In this document: positions 52,600 to 62,384 of the stretch, one piece after another | Layout: every line of letters starts with the position of its first letter | How positions within the stretch are numbered: position 1 is the first letter of the stretch | NCBI GenBank assembly: GCA_020746835.1 | Contig: JAGPNK010000003.1 | Location: forward strand, 1,674,001-1,738,000 | Length of the DNA stretch: 64,000 nucleotides | Direction of reading: 5' to 3' | DNA from: Stachybotrys elegans | Taxonomy: Eukaryota; Ascomycota; Sordariomycetes; Hypocreales; Stachybotryaceae | Made by a program: the position numbers and the translations under genes | The notes under the pieces: model-generated | The model's database searches: none | Told to the model about the DNA's origin: nothing | Seen by the model: the letters and a program-made list of their open reading frames with translations, nothing else

Positions 52600-53190
52600 C
52601 TAATCGCTCTCGCACCTTTGAGGCCAGCCTTGTCAGAGCACACGAGGCCAGCCTCGTCAGAACACACGCCGACGAACGGTATGTACACACATCGAGAGGC
52701 CAGTCTGCTAACCGTAGGTCCCCCCGACTTCATACGCTTTTGCTGCCGCTGCCGCTGCTGCAGCCCCCTCATTTTTCTCTGGCTCCGGCCAACGGGAGAT
52801 TCTGACGATCCCTTCATTGTTCGACACTGTTCTTTGGTCCTGTGGGTAGCAAGGCCACTATTGTTCTTTTTCCACACTGCACGCACCTACTACATCATGA
52901 TGGAGAAGGCGTGTGCAGTCAGGAAAAGGGCAATAGAGCATGCGAATAATGATGGCTGCCCTGCTGCCTACAGGACCAAAGATCGTTAGAATACCCCGTT
53001 GGCTGGAGCCAGAGAACAACAAGCGGGCAGCAGCAAACGCGTAGGTAGTCGGGGAGACCTGCAGTTAGAAGACTGCCCCCGATATGTGTACTTACCGCTC
53101 GTCGATGTGTGTTCTGATGATGCTGGCGCCGTGTGCTCCGACAAGGCGAGATGCCGGCCGAAGTCCTCAGACTGCGTGGGCAACGAATCC
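52600..53190. repeat. Long imperfect inverted duplication
   Basis: The arms are about 52600..52885 and 52912..53190. Aligned stretches include GCCTTGTCAGAGCACACG, TCAGAACACACGCCGACGA and TCTCTGGCTCCGGCCAACGG on the left, with diverged reverse complements on the right. Read outward-in, both arms encode a similar peptide (ALSEHTRPASSEHTPTNG and ALSEHTAPASSEHTSTSG), so a coding fragment was duplicated head-to-head and has since mutated. The short centre (about 52870..52920) is itself palindromic (TGCACGC ... GCGTGTGCA). Confidence 0.75.
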
Positions 53191-53570
53191 GCCCATCATC
53201 GTAGTGGATAAAATCCCAAGACCGGTACAAAGTTTGACCGGGTGGTGCATCCACCAAAAGTAGCTATACCCAAGAACGCCATTCAATTAGTCGTACCAGG
53301 AAGTTCCGGGTACCCGCTTCTTTGGCGCCTGAATGAGCGTCCTGCATTGAACGTCGTCATACTTTGGCACCCACCCTGAATCGCATCAACCTTGATCAAT
53401 CTACTCCATACGTCCCTTGACTTTCGACCATCTCCCCATCTGCGTCCTTGAAACTGAAGCATCGCATCGTCTGAAATCGACACCTCGAAGCGAAACCTCG
53501 ACATCAACAACTATCTTAAGCAGCGCCAACCCTCACTCTCGTTAAGCAGCCACCGATACCTGCGCCCACA
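53191..53570. other. 5' region of the R-SNARE gene
   Basis: No coding sequence is seen. It is moderately pyrimidine-rich towards the start codon at 53571 and presumably carries the promoter and leader. Confidence 0.4.
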
Positions 53571-54346
53571 ATGGCTTCCTCATCCACGCCGGCGACTCCC
53601 CTTCTCTAGTCTGTCTCCTCATCTCGGAAAGCATCATAAGGGCCTCCTTCCACAATGCGCTAACATACTGGATCAGCTCTTGCATTGCGCACAACACGAC
53701 AATCCTCTCAGAGTGCACCACGTCAGCATCCTCGCAGACCTCCTCGCTCGCCTCCCTCATCCTCCCAAAGATCGAGCACGCCTCATCCCAGAAGTTGACC
53801 TACACCCATGGCCAGCACCAGATCCATTACATCGCCGACTCGCCTTCCGATCACCCCGATCACCCGTCCGCCGGCGGCCTGACGTTCCTCGTCATCGCCG
53901 ACGCCTCGCTCGGCCGCCGCGTCCCCTTCGGCTACCTGTTCGAGATTCGCAAGCGCTTCTTCCGCGACTTCCCCGAGAGCAGCGACTTCTCCGACATGCC
54001 CAACTACGGCGCTGGCTCCTTCAACTCGGAGCTCAAGAACCTCATGGTTGAGTACGGCGCCACCAGCGGCGGGCGGGACGATGCCATCGGCAACGCCAAG
54101 CGGGAGATTGACGACGTCAGGGGGATCATGACTAAGAACATCGAGAGCCTGCTGGAGCGAGGCGAGAGGCTGGACTTGCTGGTCGACAAGACCGATCGTC
54201 TTGGTGGCAGCGCGCAGGAGTTCCGCGTGCGTAGCCGTGGCTTGCGACGCCAGATGTGGTGGAAGAATGTCAAGCTCATGACCCTGCTGATTGCCGTGGC
54301 CGTCCTTGTCATTTTCGCCATTGTCATCACGGTCAAGAACTCGTAA
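53571..54346 (+). CDS. nyv1: Longin-type R-SNARE (VAMP7/Nyv1-like synaptobrevin)
   Basis: Vesicle SNARE for fusion with the vacuole or late endosome. Exons 53571..53608 and 53677..54346 give 235 residues. After a short Ser/Thr/Pro start, a longin domain runs from LLYSCIAHNTTILSE to about residue 130 (LTFLVIADASLGRRVPFGYLF). Then come the R-SNARE helix (about 145-210; central zero-layer Arg174 in LLERGERLDLLVDKTDRL) and a single C-terminal membrane anchor (MTLLIAVAVLVIFAIVITV). A tryptophan pair before the anchor (MWWKNVK) is typical. The donor of the intron is the unusual GTCTGT, supported because joining TA to CTC gives LLYSCIAHN, the expected longin start. The symbol is assigned by domain order only. 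Confidence 0.88.
53609..53676 (+). other. Intron of the R-SNARE gene, weak donor
   Basis: GTCTGT to GATCAG, 68 nt, with GCTAACATAC as a good branch site 14 bases before the end. The donor lacks the usual A/G at positions +3 and +4. Confidence 0.75.
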
Positions 54347-55345
54347 GTTGGGCGCTTGGGATTACTTCAGCGGCCCAAACAAACGGGAACCGCGAACGGT
54401 TGGGGGGTTAATTCTTTCTTTGTATACCTACGAATGTCGCGCCTGAGGCAAAGGTTGGCGTTTTGACATGGGCCTTTCATATTTCCACCTGTTCTTCCTC
54501 GACTTTCTTGATTGTATCTATTCTTCCTTGATCATCTTTCCCACCCCTCCCACAGTCCTAGCATCATACTTTATGCGAATGAATGAAGGTTATGTGCATT
54601 TCCAAGTTGAAAGTTGTCCCCAAAATGACGTTGGAGTGACTGCTGTGACATTTGGTCAAGAGAATCTGATTGTTGATACCCCGGCATTCTGCCTCGACGT
54701 CAAGGTCTGGTGTGTGCCGAAAAGTGTCTGGCGCTAGCTTGCGACGTTGGCTTGCGACGATTTCATAACCGTGTTGCGCCAACCCGTGACGTCTCCTGGT
54801 ACATGTAACCATATGTGACGGGGTTCTTGCTGTCGAATGATCCGAGTACTATTGGGCTTTTTCGTAGCTTCTCGGTGAAGAAGGCCGGGTGTCGGACGGA
54901 TGCATTGTGCGGCCGAGGCGGGACCAGACCAGGCCGAGCCATCGACACCCTGCCGTGTGAGGGGACAGAGGAATTCATCAGTGGGCAGCCGAGTTGCGTT
55001 TCAGGTATAAACTTGAGTCCGTTGATCGCCAAACATCCCCCTCATTGCGATTGAGCGGGAGTTGAGGGCTGGTAGGTTGTCGGGAAGAAGACCGTGATGT
55101 CACACGTGCGTTTATCTGTAGATTTCCCCATAACTTGTAAATTGGGTTAGTCAGCCTGCGCGGGAGATTGTGGATTGCGGTGAAGGACGAGATCGGTCGG
55201 GGTCAAGATAGCTTCTTCCCCTGACCTGGACTAGCGTGAACGAGACGAGCCATGGGGGTGGGATTGCTCGAGTATTACATTCTATTTGTTCAATATACGG
55301 ATAGTGCGATATAATCTATGCTGACGCCCTCGTATATCTGGCATC
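54347..55345. other. Convergent intergenic region
   Basis: Contains the 3' ends of the R-SNARE and SDR genes. Nothing else is recognised. Confidence 0.4.
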
Positions 55346-56620
55346 TCATTTCTTGCTGCTCTTCTTCTTGGCCTTACTTTTGTCCTTGTTCTTGTCTTTC
55401 TCCTTGTCGGATTTTGACGAGGCAATGCTCATCGTTTCTGCCTTGTCAGCCTCTTTCTCTTTGCCCTTCGCTCTCCTCCTCTCCTCCTCCTCCAGCTTTT
55501 GCTCCGCTCTCTTGGCGGCTCTCTTCTTAGCTTGCTCCTTCTCGACGCGCTCGATCAAGGCATCGCTCTCCTGCCACAGCTTCTTGGCTACTTTGTCGTC
55601 GTCGACATCGGTGCGCGCAAAGTCTACCTCCATGCACTCCTTGACAAGTTGGCCGCCCTCAATTCGGCGCAGGCGAGATTCCATGATCGCGTAGAGGAAC
55701 GACTGGGCGCCCTGATAGGGCGACTTGAGAAGGAACCAAGGGATAATGTAGCCACCGAGATACAGGCCGAGACCAAATAGCGAGCCACGCGTCAGCCATC
55801 GTCTCATTCCAGGCGTGCGCGACAGGCCGGGGTCTACGAATACAACCCGTGCATTCATAGGAAGTTGATCGGGTCGCTTGTATGTATCGAGGTGCTTCTG
55901 GTACGCCTTGCCAAAGACGTTGAGTGCCAGCTTGCTCCGGGCGTAGGCTTTCCCGGGCGACCAGTTGTTCTCATCGAAGGGCTCCTTGAGGGCGGGGGAG
56001 CCGATATAGGATGAGCAAGTGGCTATAACAATTCGGACGTCTCGATCGAACGGCTGCGCGCGGATCGCAGGGCTGAGGATGCTAAGAAGGTGGAAGTTGG
56101 CTAGATAGTTCACCATCCACGTCTCTTCGATGCCCTCCTCGGTCAGCTTCCGGGCGCCGCCGGGGGGCGTGAGGGTTGCCGCGCAGAGGACGATCATGTC
56201 GAGACGCCTCGGGGGCGCGTTGTCGATCCATTTGGTCGCAAACTTGCGGATGCTGTGCAGGCTGCTGAGGTCGACCTGCTCGGCGTAGATGAGGTTGTTC
56301 TTGGTCCTCTCCCGGAGGTCCTGTATGTATTCGACGAGGAAAGGGTCCGACGCCGGCGTCTGGGTTAGCAGGCAGAGCTGGGCGCCGCGAGCCGCGAGCT
56401 GATACGCCACCTCGGCTCCCACGCCCGACGTGCCGCCCGTCAAGAGGACAACCTTGCCATAGAGCTTCTGCTCCGAGGTATTGGTTTGACCGGCGGTGTA
56501 GCGCTTGAGGACGGTGAGGGCCGTGATGGTGGAGGCGGAATAGATTATGGGCCACGCATTGTCTCGTAGCCAAGCCGGAGGGCCGTTCTCAATGACGTGG
56601 AATATGAAGGGGATGGGCAT
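55346..56620 (-). CDS. Membrane-bound short-chain dehydrogenase/reductase with lysine-rich tail
   Basis: NAD(P)-dependent oxidoreductase of the classical SDR fold; related retinol-dehydrogenase-like fungal proteins act on lipids or steroids, but the substrate is unknown. The intronless gene encodes 424 residues. A hydrophobic N-terminal segment (about 21-40) suggests an ER or lipid-droplet anchor. The nucleotide site is LLTGGTSGVGAEVA (61-68), the acidic VDLSS follows, catalytic Ser is in ATCSSYIG and the pair Tyr226/Lys230 is in YARSK. A second hydrophobic stretch is near 290 (LFGLGLYLGGYIIPWFLL). The last 65 residues are almost only Lys, Glu, Asp and Ser (KRAAKRAEQKLEEEERRR ... DKSKAKKKSSKK), an unusual extension for an SDR. 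Confidence 0.9.
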   Translation of the reverse strand: MPIPFIFHVIENGPPAWLRDNAWPIIYSASTITALTVLKRYTAGQTNTSEQKLYGKVVLLTGGTSGVGAEVAYQLAARGAQLCLLTQTPASDPFLVEYIQDLRERTKNNLIYAEQVDLSSLHSIRKFATKWIDNAPPRRLDMIVLCAATLTPPGGARKLTEEGIEETWMVNYLANFHLLSILSPAIRAQPFDRDVRIVIATCSSYIGSPALKEPFDENNWSPGKAYARSKLALNVFGKAYQKHLDTYKRPDQLPMNARVVFVDPGLSRTPGMRRWLTRGSLFGLGLYLGGYIIPWFLLKSPYQGAQSFLYAIMESRLRRIEGGQLVKECMEVDFARTDVDDDKVAKKLWQESDALIERVEKEQAKKRAAKRAEQKLEEEERRRAKGKEKEADKAETMSIASSKSDKEKDKNKDKSKAKKKSSKK

Positions 56621-57371
56621 CCTAAATGTTGACGCTGTTCAAAGGGGTATGTTCAATTCACCGCTGCCCCTTCGGTCAGTTCTCGCCACTGGGCCGATGG
56701 TTAGATATAAGCCACCCGTTTCCGATGCACGTGACCCGCTTTCCGAAACGTACCTAAGTACCTACTACTTGGGTGTCCCTCATCGATATCACCAGTCTGC
56801 TGCTACGGAGTACAAAGGTCAGGATTATAGCTTCCAGCGAAGGTCAGGATCACAGCCTCCAGCCAAGGTTATAGTCAGGGCTGTAGGCAAAGGTCATAGT
56901 CATAGCTAGCTGCGAAGATCATAGCCAGGGCTGTGGGCAGAAGTGATCATCAGGGCTACCAGCAAAGGTCATAGTCACAGATAGCCATCAGGGTTTAAAT
57001 ACCTGCTATGACTATGACCTTCGCCAGCGGCTGCAATCCTAATATTCGCAGCTAGCTATGATGACCTTCGCCAGCAGCCCTGATGATGACCTTTGCTGGC
57101 AGAAGCGTTGGGGCAGTTTATCTTATCTGCGCTGGGTGGGTGTGGCCTGGCCCCTTAATAAATGCACCAACCCCGCTGCATCCCCTACATAACGCGACGC
57201 GTAAGAGACGGTATACAGCCACACAGCATATGTGGCGTGGCATATGTGGCTGGTCGGCTACCAAAATTCCGTTTCGCGAAGAGAGTTTTCTGGAAATAGG
57301 CTTTGCTTTTATTTAAAGATATTTTACAGACAATCTGACCTCGGAAAAGTACATTTGAAGCTTTGAAACTG
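56621..57371. other. Intergenic region with an iterated palindrome
   Basis: SDR promoter side and 3' end of the DUF2235 gene; most of it is the repeat at 56813..57103. No gene. Confidence 0.45.
56813..57103. repeat. Iterated palindromic repeat, copy D
   Basis: About seven head-to-tail units of 24-27 bases with the pattern AAAGGTCATAGTCAGGGCTG plus CCAGC are followed by three or four units in reverse complement (for example GACCTTCGCCAGCAGCCCTG). Together they form a foldback structure. The unit also builds 50261..50505. Confidence 0.75.
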
Positions 57372-59305
57372 CTATTTCTTCTTTCTGACCCAAATCTCCC
57401 CAATAGGATCACCAGGTTCAGCGACGCATTCCCACTCTCCAATGCCATGCTCTGCGCCCGCCTTCCTGACACCTCGGCCGCCACCTCCTATGATGAGGTT
57501 ACCGGGACGATACGTTTCGTCATTCTGGAGTCGCCGGATCACGCTGCCGTGGACGCGCACATTATCGGGGATGTCACGGACCTCGCCGCGTGGTAGCGGC
57601 CATCGGATGGGCTCCCACGTCCCGTCGGATTTCAGATCCATTCTGCGGAACGGCATCCACTCCATCAGCTTCCAAGCCGTGACAGCCGTGAACCCAAGAC
57701 CAGAAGAGTAAGCGAGCGAATCGTGGATGAGAGACGTGTGCGCCTTGTGCATCAGTTCGTGGAAAGCCGAGGGAGAGCCTTCATGCGAGCAAGGTTTCTC
57801 CTCCTCGAAGCCCGGTGATGCCAAGGGAGACTTGGGCGTCTCGGTACCATTGCCGACCCGGATGCGTGGCACATCAATGGGATTAGTGGGCTGATTGGAG
57901 GTGTGGGAGATTCTCTCTTCACAGTCGACACAACCCATCTCGGCAATCTTGTCTTCGTCAAAGTTCAACCCAGCACGCATGGCCTCCCGAACGATCCATG
58001 CCAGAGGAACATGGCTAGCGGGCTTGCGACCGTCAAGAGATTCCCAACCTCCTCCAACATCTCCGTGACCGCCAGAAAACCAGACTTCGTCAATGTCCTG
58101 GGCTCCATCATCCTCCCATCGTTGGGACGGGACCGAGGCAGAGACGGAGCAGGCATCTGTCTCATTCTGCACAGATGGATGCTGGCTCTGTCGGGATCTT
58201 GACCTGCTGCGATACGGTTGATACTCGCTGCCTCTTTGAGCTTTCGGGTCGCCCGACTGGCGGTCAGGTACATCCAGCCTGCTAGGCCGTCTTCCACGGG
58301 ACTCCGAGACTCTCGTGTTTTCCGCGCGAGGACGATAGTGGGTGTCTTCATGCCAGTCAAGAAGGTCCCCGAGGCGATGGAGGTGAGGGTGTCTCTGCTT
58401 TGGATTGGCCTGGTACATTAAATCCTGGCGAAACTTGGCTCGTCTCTCGTCAATGCTGACAGCATGACGAATATAGCGAGCACTGCTTCGTGCTGTGTAA
58501 GGGAACTTGCTTCGCTGCATCCAGGCTGTCTCGAAGCGAGGGACCGAGTTGACAGTGTCGAACAGACCCAGGAACTTGATACGACCGACGGGTCGCGAAA
58601 AGGTCTCGCGGAATCCCTTCATAAAGCGATACATCTCGCGCGTCTTTTCTTCCGTCTTGGTCATGACGCCATCGCTATGGTCGACGTTGCCTTGTCGGCA
58701 CTGCCACTGCGAGAAGGCCTTCCAGGCAAACTTGACCATCTCCTCGTTGCCGTGGGACAATAATCCGATGTAATCAAGCATCTCAGCGAGGAATCGCGCG
58801 ATGTAGGCGCCACGACTGAATCCAAACATGTATATCTCATCTCCGGGATTGTAGAAGCGCATGAGGAACCGATACCCTCCAACGACATGCTGATCGAACG
58901 AGGACCCGATGGCCGAGTCCTTGGCCTTTTGGTACCAGGAGCTGAAGCGAGACTTCAAGCCGGTATGGCTGAGCGAGGACGAAGCAACATATGTTCCGAT
59001 GCCAGCTGGCAGCACGTTAGCGTGGCTTGATGGGCAGCATATCGAGGGTGTGCAGACTCACGCTGGTAATAATGATATTGATCCTCTGCTTCCCTGTCAA
59101 GCATGCGGAAAATCTTGAGAATGTTGCTGTCAGAGTCGTCTCCATGGAACTTGTTGCCAGTGCCATCGAAGCAGAGGACGAGCTTCCTTGGGCCACGCGC
59201 TCTCTCGGGAGCGGGACCAGCCTTGGGAGCAAAATCCACGGACGTGGTTTCGTGGCCATTGGCCGATGACCGCGCCGAAGCTGGATCAAGTCGAGCGGAG
59301 TCCAT
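57372..59305 (-). CDS. DUF2235 (Tle1-like) alpha/beta hydrolase protein
   Basis: Exons 59062..59305 and 57372..59005 give 625 residues. The DUF2235 signatures are complete: [13 protein letters not shown] (about 41-53), the nucleophile elbow [16 protein letters not shown] (Ser145), [30 protein letters not shown] and the Asp/His-containing [12 protein letters not shown] (about 393). In bacteria this fold includes type VI secreted phospholipases (Tle1); fungal members are intracellular and uncharacterised. No signal peptide is present. An insert of about 100 residues (about 300-385) is Arg/Ser/Gln-rich and disordered. Lipase or esterase activity is inferred from the Ser-His-Asp pattern. No immunity-like or effector partner is next to it. 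Confidence 0.9.
59006..59061 (-). other. Intron of the DUF2235 gene
   Basis: On the minus strand GTGAGT to TGCCAG, 56 nt, with ACGCTAACG as branch. Splicing gives QYHYYQPGIGTYVA, the expected continuation. Confidence 0.85.
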
Positions 59306-61068
59306 GTTGGCAGGCTATGCACTCAACCATGGATCAAGCATTGATGTAACGAGGACGGTAGGTAAGGTGTGATCTGGGAAGGGGCGGCTCGATACAAATT
59401 CTGCAGACGTGTTCAATGCTCCCGGGGGGCGGGTGATGGAAAGATGAGCCAAGATTGAGAGTGCATGCTGCCGGCAAGTGTACGCCGAGACCACGGGATG
59501 GCTAGTTAGCCACCCTCATCGCCCACATCGGGATCTACTGGCCTTGTCCTCAGCTTGGGATTTCCCCCGTCAATCGCTCACGCATGGCCCCCCTCACTTC
59601 CCACGCAAGGGCTCTCACATTGGAGCGCTAGGCGCGAGGTGGCTGTCGAGCTCGTGTTCTGACTGGAGGCGATCGGAGCAGTAGAGCGGTGTACCATGCT
59701 GCTAATGGCATTCTGTCTCACCCAGCTAGGCGGCAGGCAGCCTACCAGAGAGACACGTTGGAGCCAGCCTCTCGCGACTTGTAGCTTTCTTAGCACCATG
59801 ACAAGGCGGAACAGTACATACGTAAGTGGTGATCTCCTCGCGCCCCCCCATTCCCCCTCCGAAGCTTTACTCCGTACGGGCAGTGGGCGAGCCGAACGGC
59901 ACAAGACAAGCTGGCGATTGGCTGCCAACGAGGAGGCCATGCCCCAAAGGGGAGATGGACTAATTTGAACGGAAGGGAGATGATGCTGTCAAGGCGGGAG
60001 AGTCGCCGCTAGCGATGCATGCCGAGCTCAGCTGTGCGCGGGCGCCCATCGATGCCGAGTCGGTCCAGCAAAAAATGCCGACTCCCTGGGCCGATCATGC
60101 AGATCTCACTAGACGGCGGCGGCCAAATCCACGGACAAAAACTTATCGCGGGCCAATGCCTGCCAGCGCCTATCCAAAGAGGACAGGCGTACGACGTAGT
60201 ATGCATGTCTCAGCTGGCCCCGATCATCAGCTTACCTCCCAACCCTTGTCTTTGGTCTCTGGGTCCGTCTTCTCTCGTCCATTTGACTTCCCACGCTCCA
60301 TGCGCCATGAGGCAACGAACTGTCCTCCCACGCGGCCAGGGTGGTCGGATCTCCTCATGATAGACATGTTGCTTGCTCTCATTCTCCGCACTGAATGGGT
60401 CACTGCGGCTAACGCCTCTCGCTCTGCCTGTCTTACCACACGTGCAACCCGTGATGCTCCTCTTGATCCGCAATTGTCTCGCATTCTTCTCGCCATTTAC
60501 CCATGATCGCACCGTTTCGCATGGCCAAAGTTTATGCTTCCATCTCCCTCTTTTTGTCTTGGGCGGCGTCAGTAACAGACAAGACGTAGGGCTACACATG
60601 CCTAGCACAGCAAAACGGCAATCCAAGGCCCCGAAGTGAGACGTCACCCTCATCACCATTCTAGTGCGCGGGCGATCCCGTCTTATCATTTGTAAACGCA
60701 TTTCTAGTCTACTACTAGCTTATCGGCCCATGGCTTGGGTGTGCAGCACAAGGCAGCCCTCCAGTTCGCTGTCCAATGCCAACGCCGCCAGCATTGGTTC
60801 AGCTGTCCGGTTTTCGGGAACATCTCTGATTTCGAAAATGGCTCCGCCTCTCACGGTGTTTGCGGTGATAGCAATGTAGATTCTGTCAAACTGGCAATGC
60901 TTTATCAGTAGTCTCGTAATCCTCAGACTGCGTGGGCTCACTTGTACATCAGATGAAGCCCATCCGTGGGGCAGTCAAACTGTCCTTGACATACCGGCGA
61001 AGAAGCATGTGACGGCCGTGGCTGCGATTGGTGCCGAGACGATAATATTAATTTGAAACGCTGCATCA
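59306..61068. other. Intergenic region, no gene seen
   Basis: Upstream DNA of the DUF2235 gene and 3' DNA of the hydratase gene. Open frames up to about 160 codons lack motifs and conserved composition. Confidence 0.4.
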
Positions 61069-61869
61069 TCAGAGCTTGCTATCTCTCCACACAGGCTTCC
61101 GCTTCTCCACGAAGCTCAGCAGCCCTTCCTTCATGTTTCCCCCGCCGTAGACCTTGCTGTAGACCTCTTCCAGGCGCCTCGTGCTCGCCCTCGGGTCCTC
61201 CGCGTCCCAGCCGCCGACAAGCCCCGCGCGGCTGACAATGATGCTGTCGGGCGAGTTGTCGGCCACCTCGGCCGCCCAGCGCAGCGCCTCCTCGACCACG
61301 TCCTGACCCTCGGCCACGACGCGGTTCACGATGCCCCAGGCCTCCATCTGCCTGGCGCCGTACAGGCGGCCCAGCAGCGCAATTTCGGCGGCGCGCTGGC
61401 GCCCGACGATGCGAGTCAGCCGGGGTAGCGCGCCCGCAATGGCCACGACGCCACGCTTCACCTCCGGCAGCCCGAAGCGCGCCACCTCGCTCGCGAGCAC
61501 CATGTCGGCGTTGAGGACCATCTCCATGCCGCCGCCTAGGCACAGCCCATTGACGGCCGCGATGATGGGCTTCTTGCCCCGCCGGTTACTCAGCCCACCG
61601 AACCCGTTGTCGTCCATGATGTCGCGTGTTGCTGTCCGCTCGTTCCACTCTTTGAGGTCGGCGCCCGCGCAGAAGGCCCGCCCGCGACCCGTGATGACGG
61701 CGCACCGCAGCGAGGCCTCGCCCTCAAACCATGTCCACAGTCCGTCGAGGCTGGCGTGCATGCTGCGCTTCAGCGCATTGAGCTGCTTCGGGCGGTCTAG
61801 TGTGATGAGAAGGACGTGAGGGCTGGGGTAGGATAAGACGACATCTGGAACTGTCGGGGGAGGAGACAT
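61069..61869 (-). CDS. Enoyl-CoA hydratase/isomerase family protein
   Basis: Crotonase-fold enzyme, probably adding water to enoyl-CoA in mitochondrial fatty-acid or branched amino-acid breakdown. The intronless gene encodes 266 residues. The start at 61869 (MSPPPTV) is the first ATG of the open frame. The signature is clear: LLITLDRPKQLNALKRSM, the first oxyanion-hole segment GRGRAFCAGADLKEW, and NGLCLGGGMEMVLNADMVLAS for the second, then FGLPEVKRGVVAIAGA, where the position of the usual second catalytic Glu is Val or Ala. No obvious presequence or peroxisomal C-terminal tripeptide (ends DSKL, an SKL-like end). The last three residues SKL are a classical PTS1, so peroxisomal import is likely. 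Substrate not assignable; methylglutaconyl-CoA hydratase-like is possible. Confidence 0.9.
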   Translation of the reverse strand: MSPPPTVPDVVLSYPSPHVLLITLDRPKQLNALKRSMHASLDGLWTWFEGEASLRCAVITGRGRAFCAGADLKEWNERTATRDIMDDNGFGGLSNRRGKKPIIAAVNGLCLGGGMEMVLNADMVLASEVARFGLPEVKRGVVAIAGALPRLTRIVGRQRAAEIALLGRLYGARQMEAWGIVNRVVAEGQDVVEEALRWAAEVADNSPDSIIVSRAGLVGGWDAEDPRASTRRLEEVYSKVYGGGNMKEGLLSFVEKRKPVWRDSKL

Positions 61870-62384
61870 GGTTGTGGTTGGGGGTCGCTGTACTGTCTCT
61901 GCCTCGTTTTCCGGTTGCTCCTCCACTGCTGATGTCTCGTAGCAGATGCTTCAAAGTACCTCTGTTCCAATTGACGTAACACAGCTCAATCGATGCTCTA
62001 TAGCTGTCTGGATCGTGTACAGCTTAGCAGTGCGTGGAGTTTCCGAGGCGTCCATCCGGCTTTACCCCAGATTCCCCAACAAATTGGTGGGGTAAGCCAA
62101 ACATCAGCCTCGGCAGCATCTCTCTTGTTGCCGAACCCTGCCTATATTACTACTCTTCCTTACGCAATTCAGATGACGGTGAATGCTGATGCTTTTCAGT
62201 CTATGCCTTTGTGGGGAGGTTCAATTCAGAATGTATTGATTGATATACACACCCTCCAATGCTGCCTCTACGCGAGCCCCAATTCCATCCGTAGTTGTAC
62301 ATGTTGCCTGTCTTTTCCCACCAAAGCAAATTCCTCTCAGAACACACTCCTACTTGAATGTAATGCAGTCGTCCTTGACCTGGC
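61870..62384. other. Short intergenic region
   Basis: Upstream DNA of the hydratase gene and the 3' end of the PWI-domain gene. Nothing recognised. Confidence 0.4.

Noticed and set aside
54344..54371. Possible extra intron at the R-SNARE stop (GTAAGT to TTCAG)
   Set aside because: It would be under 30 bases, too short, and the protein already ends properly after its membrane anchor.
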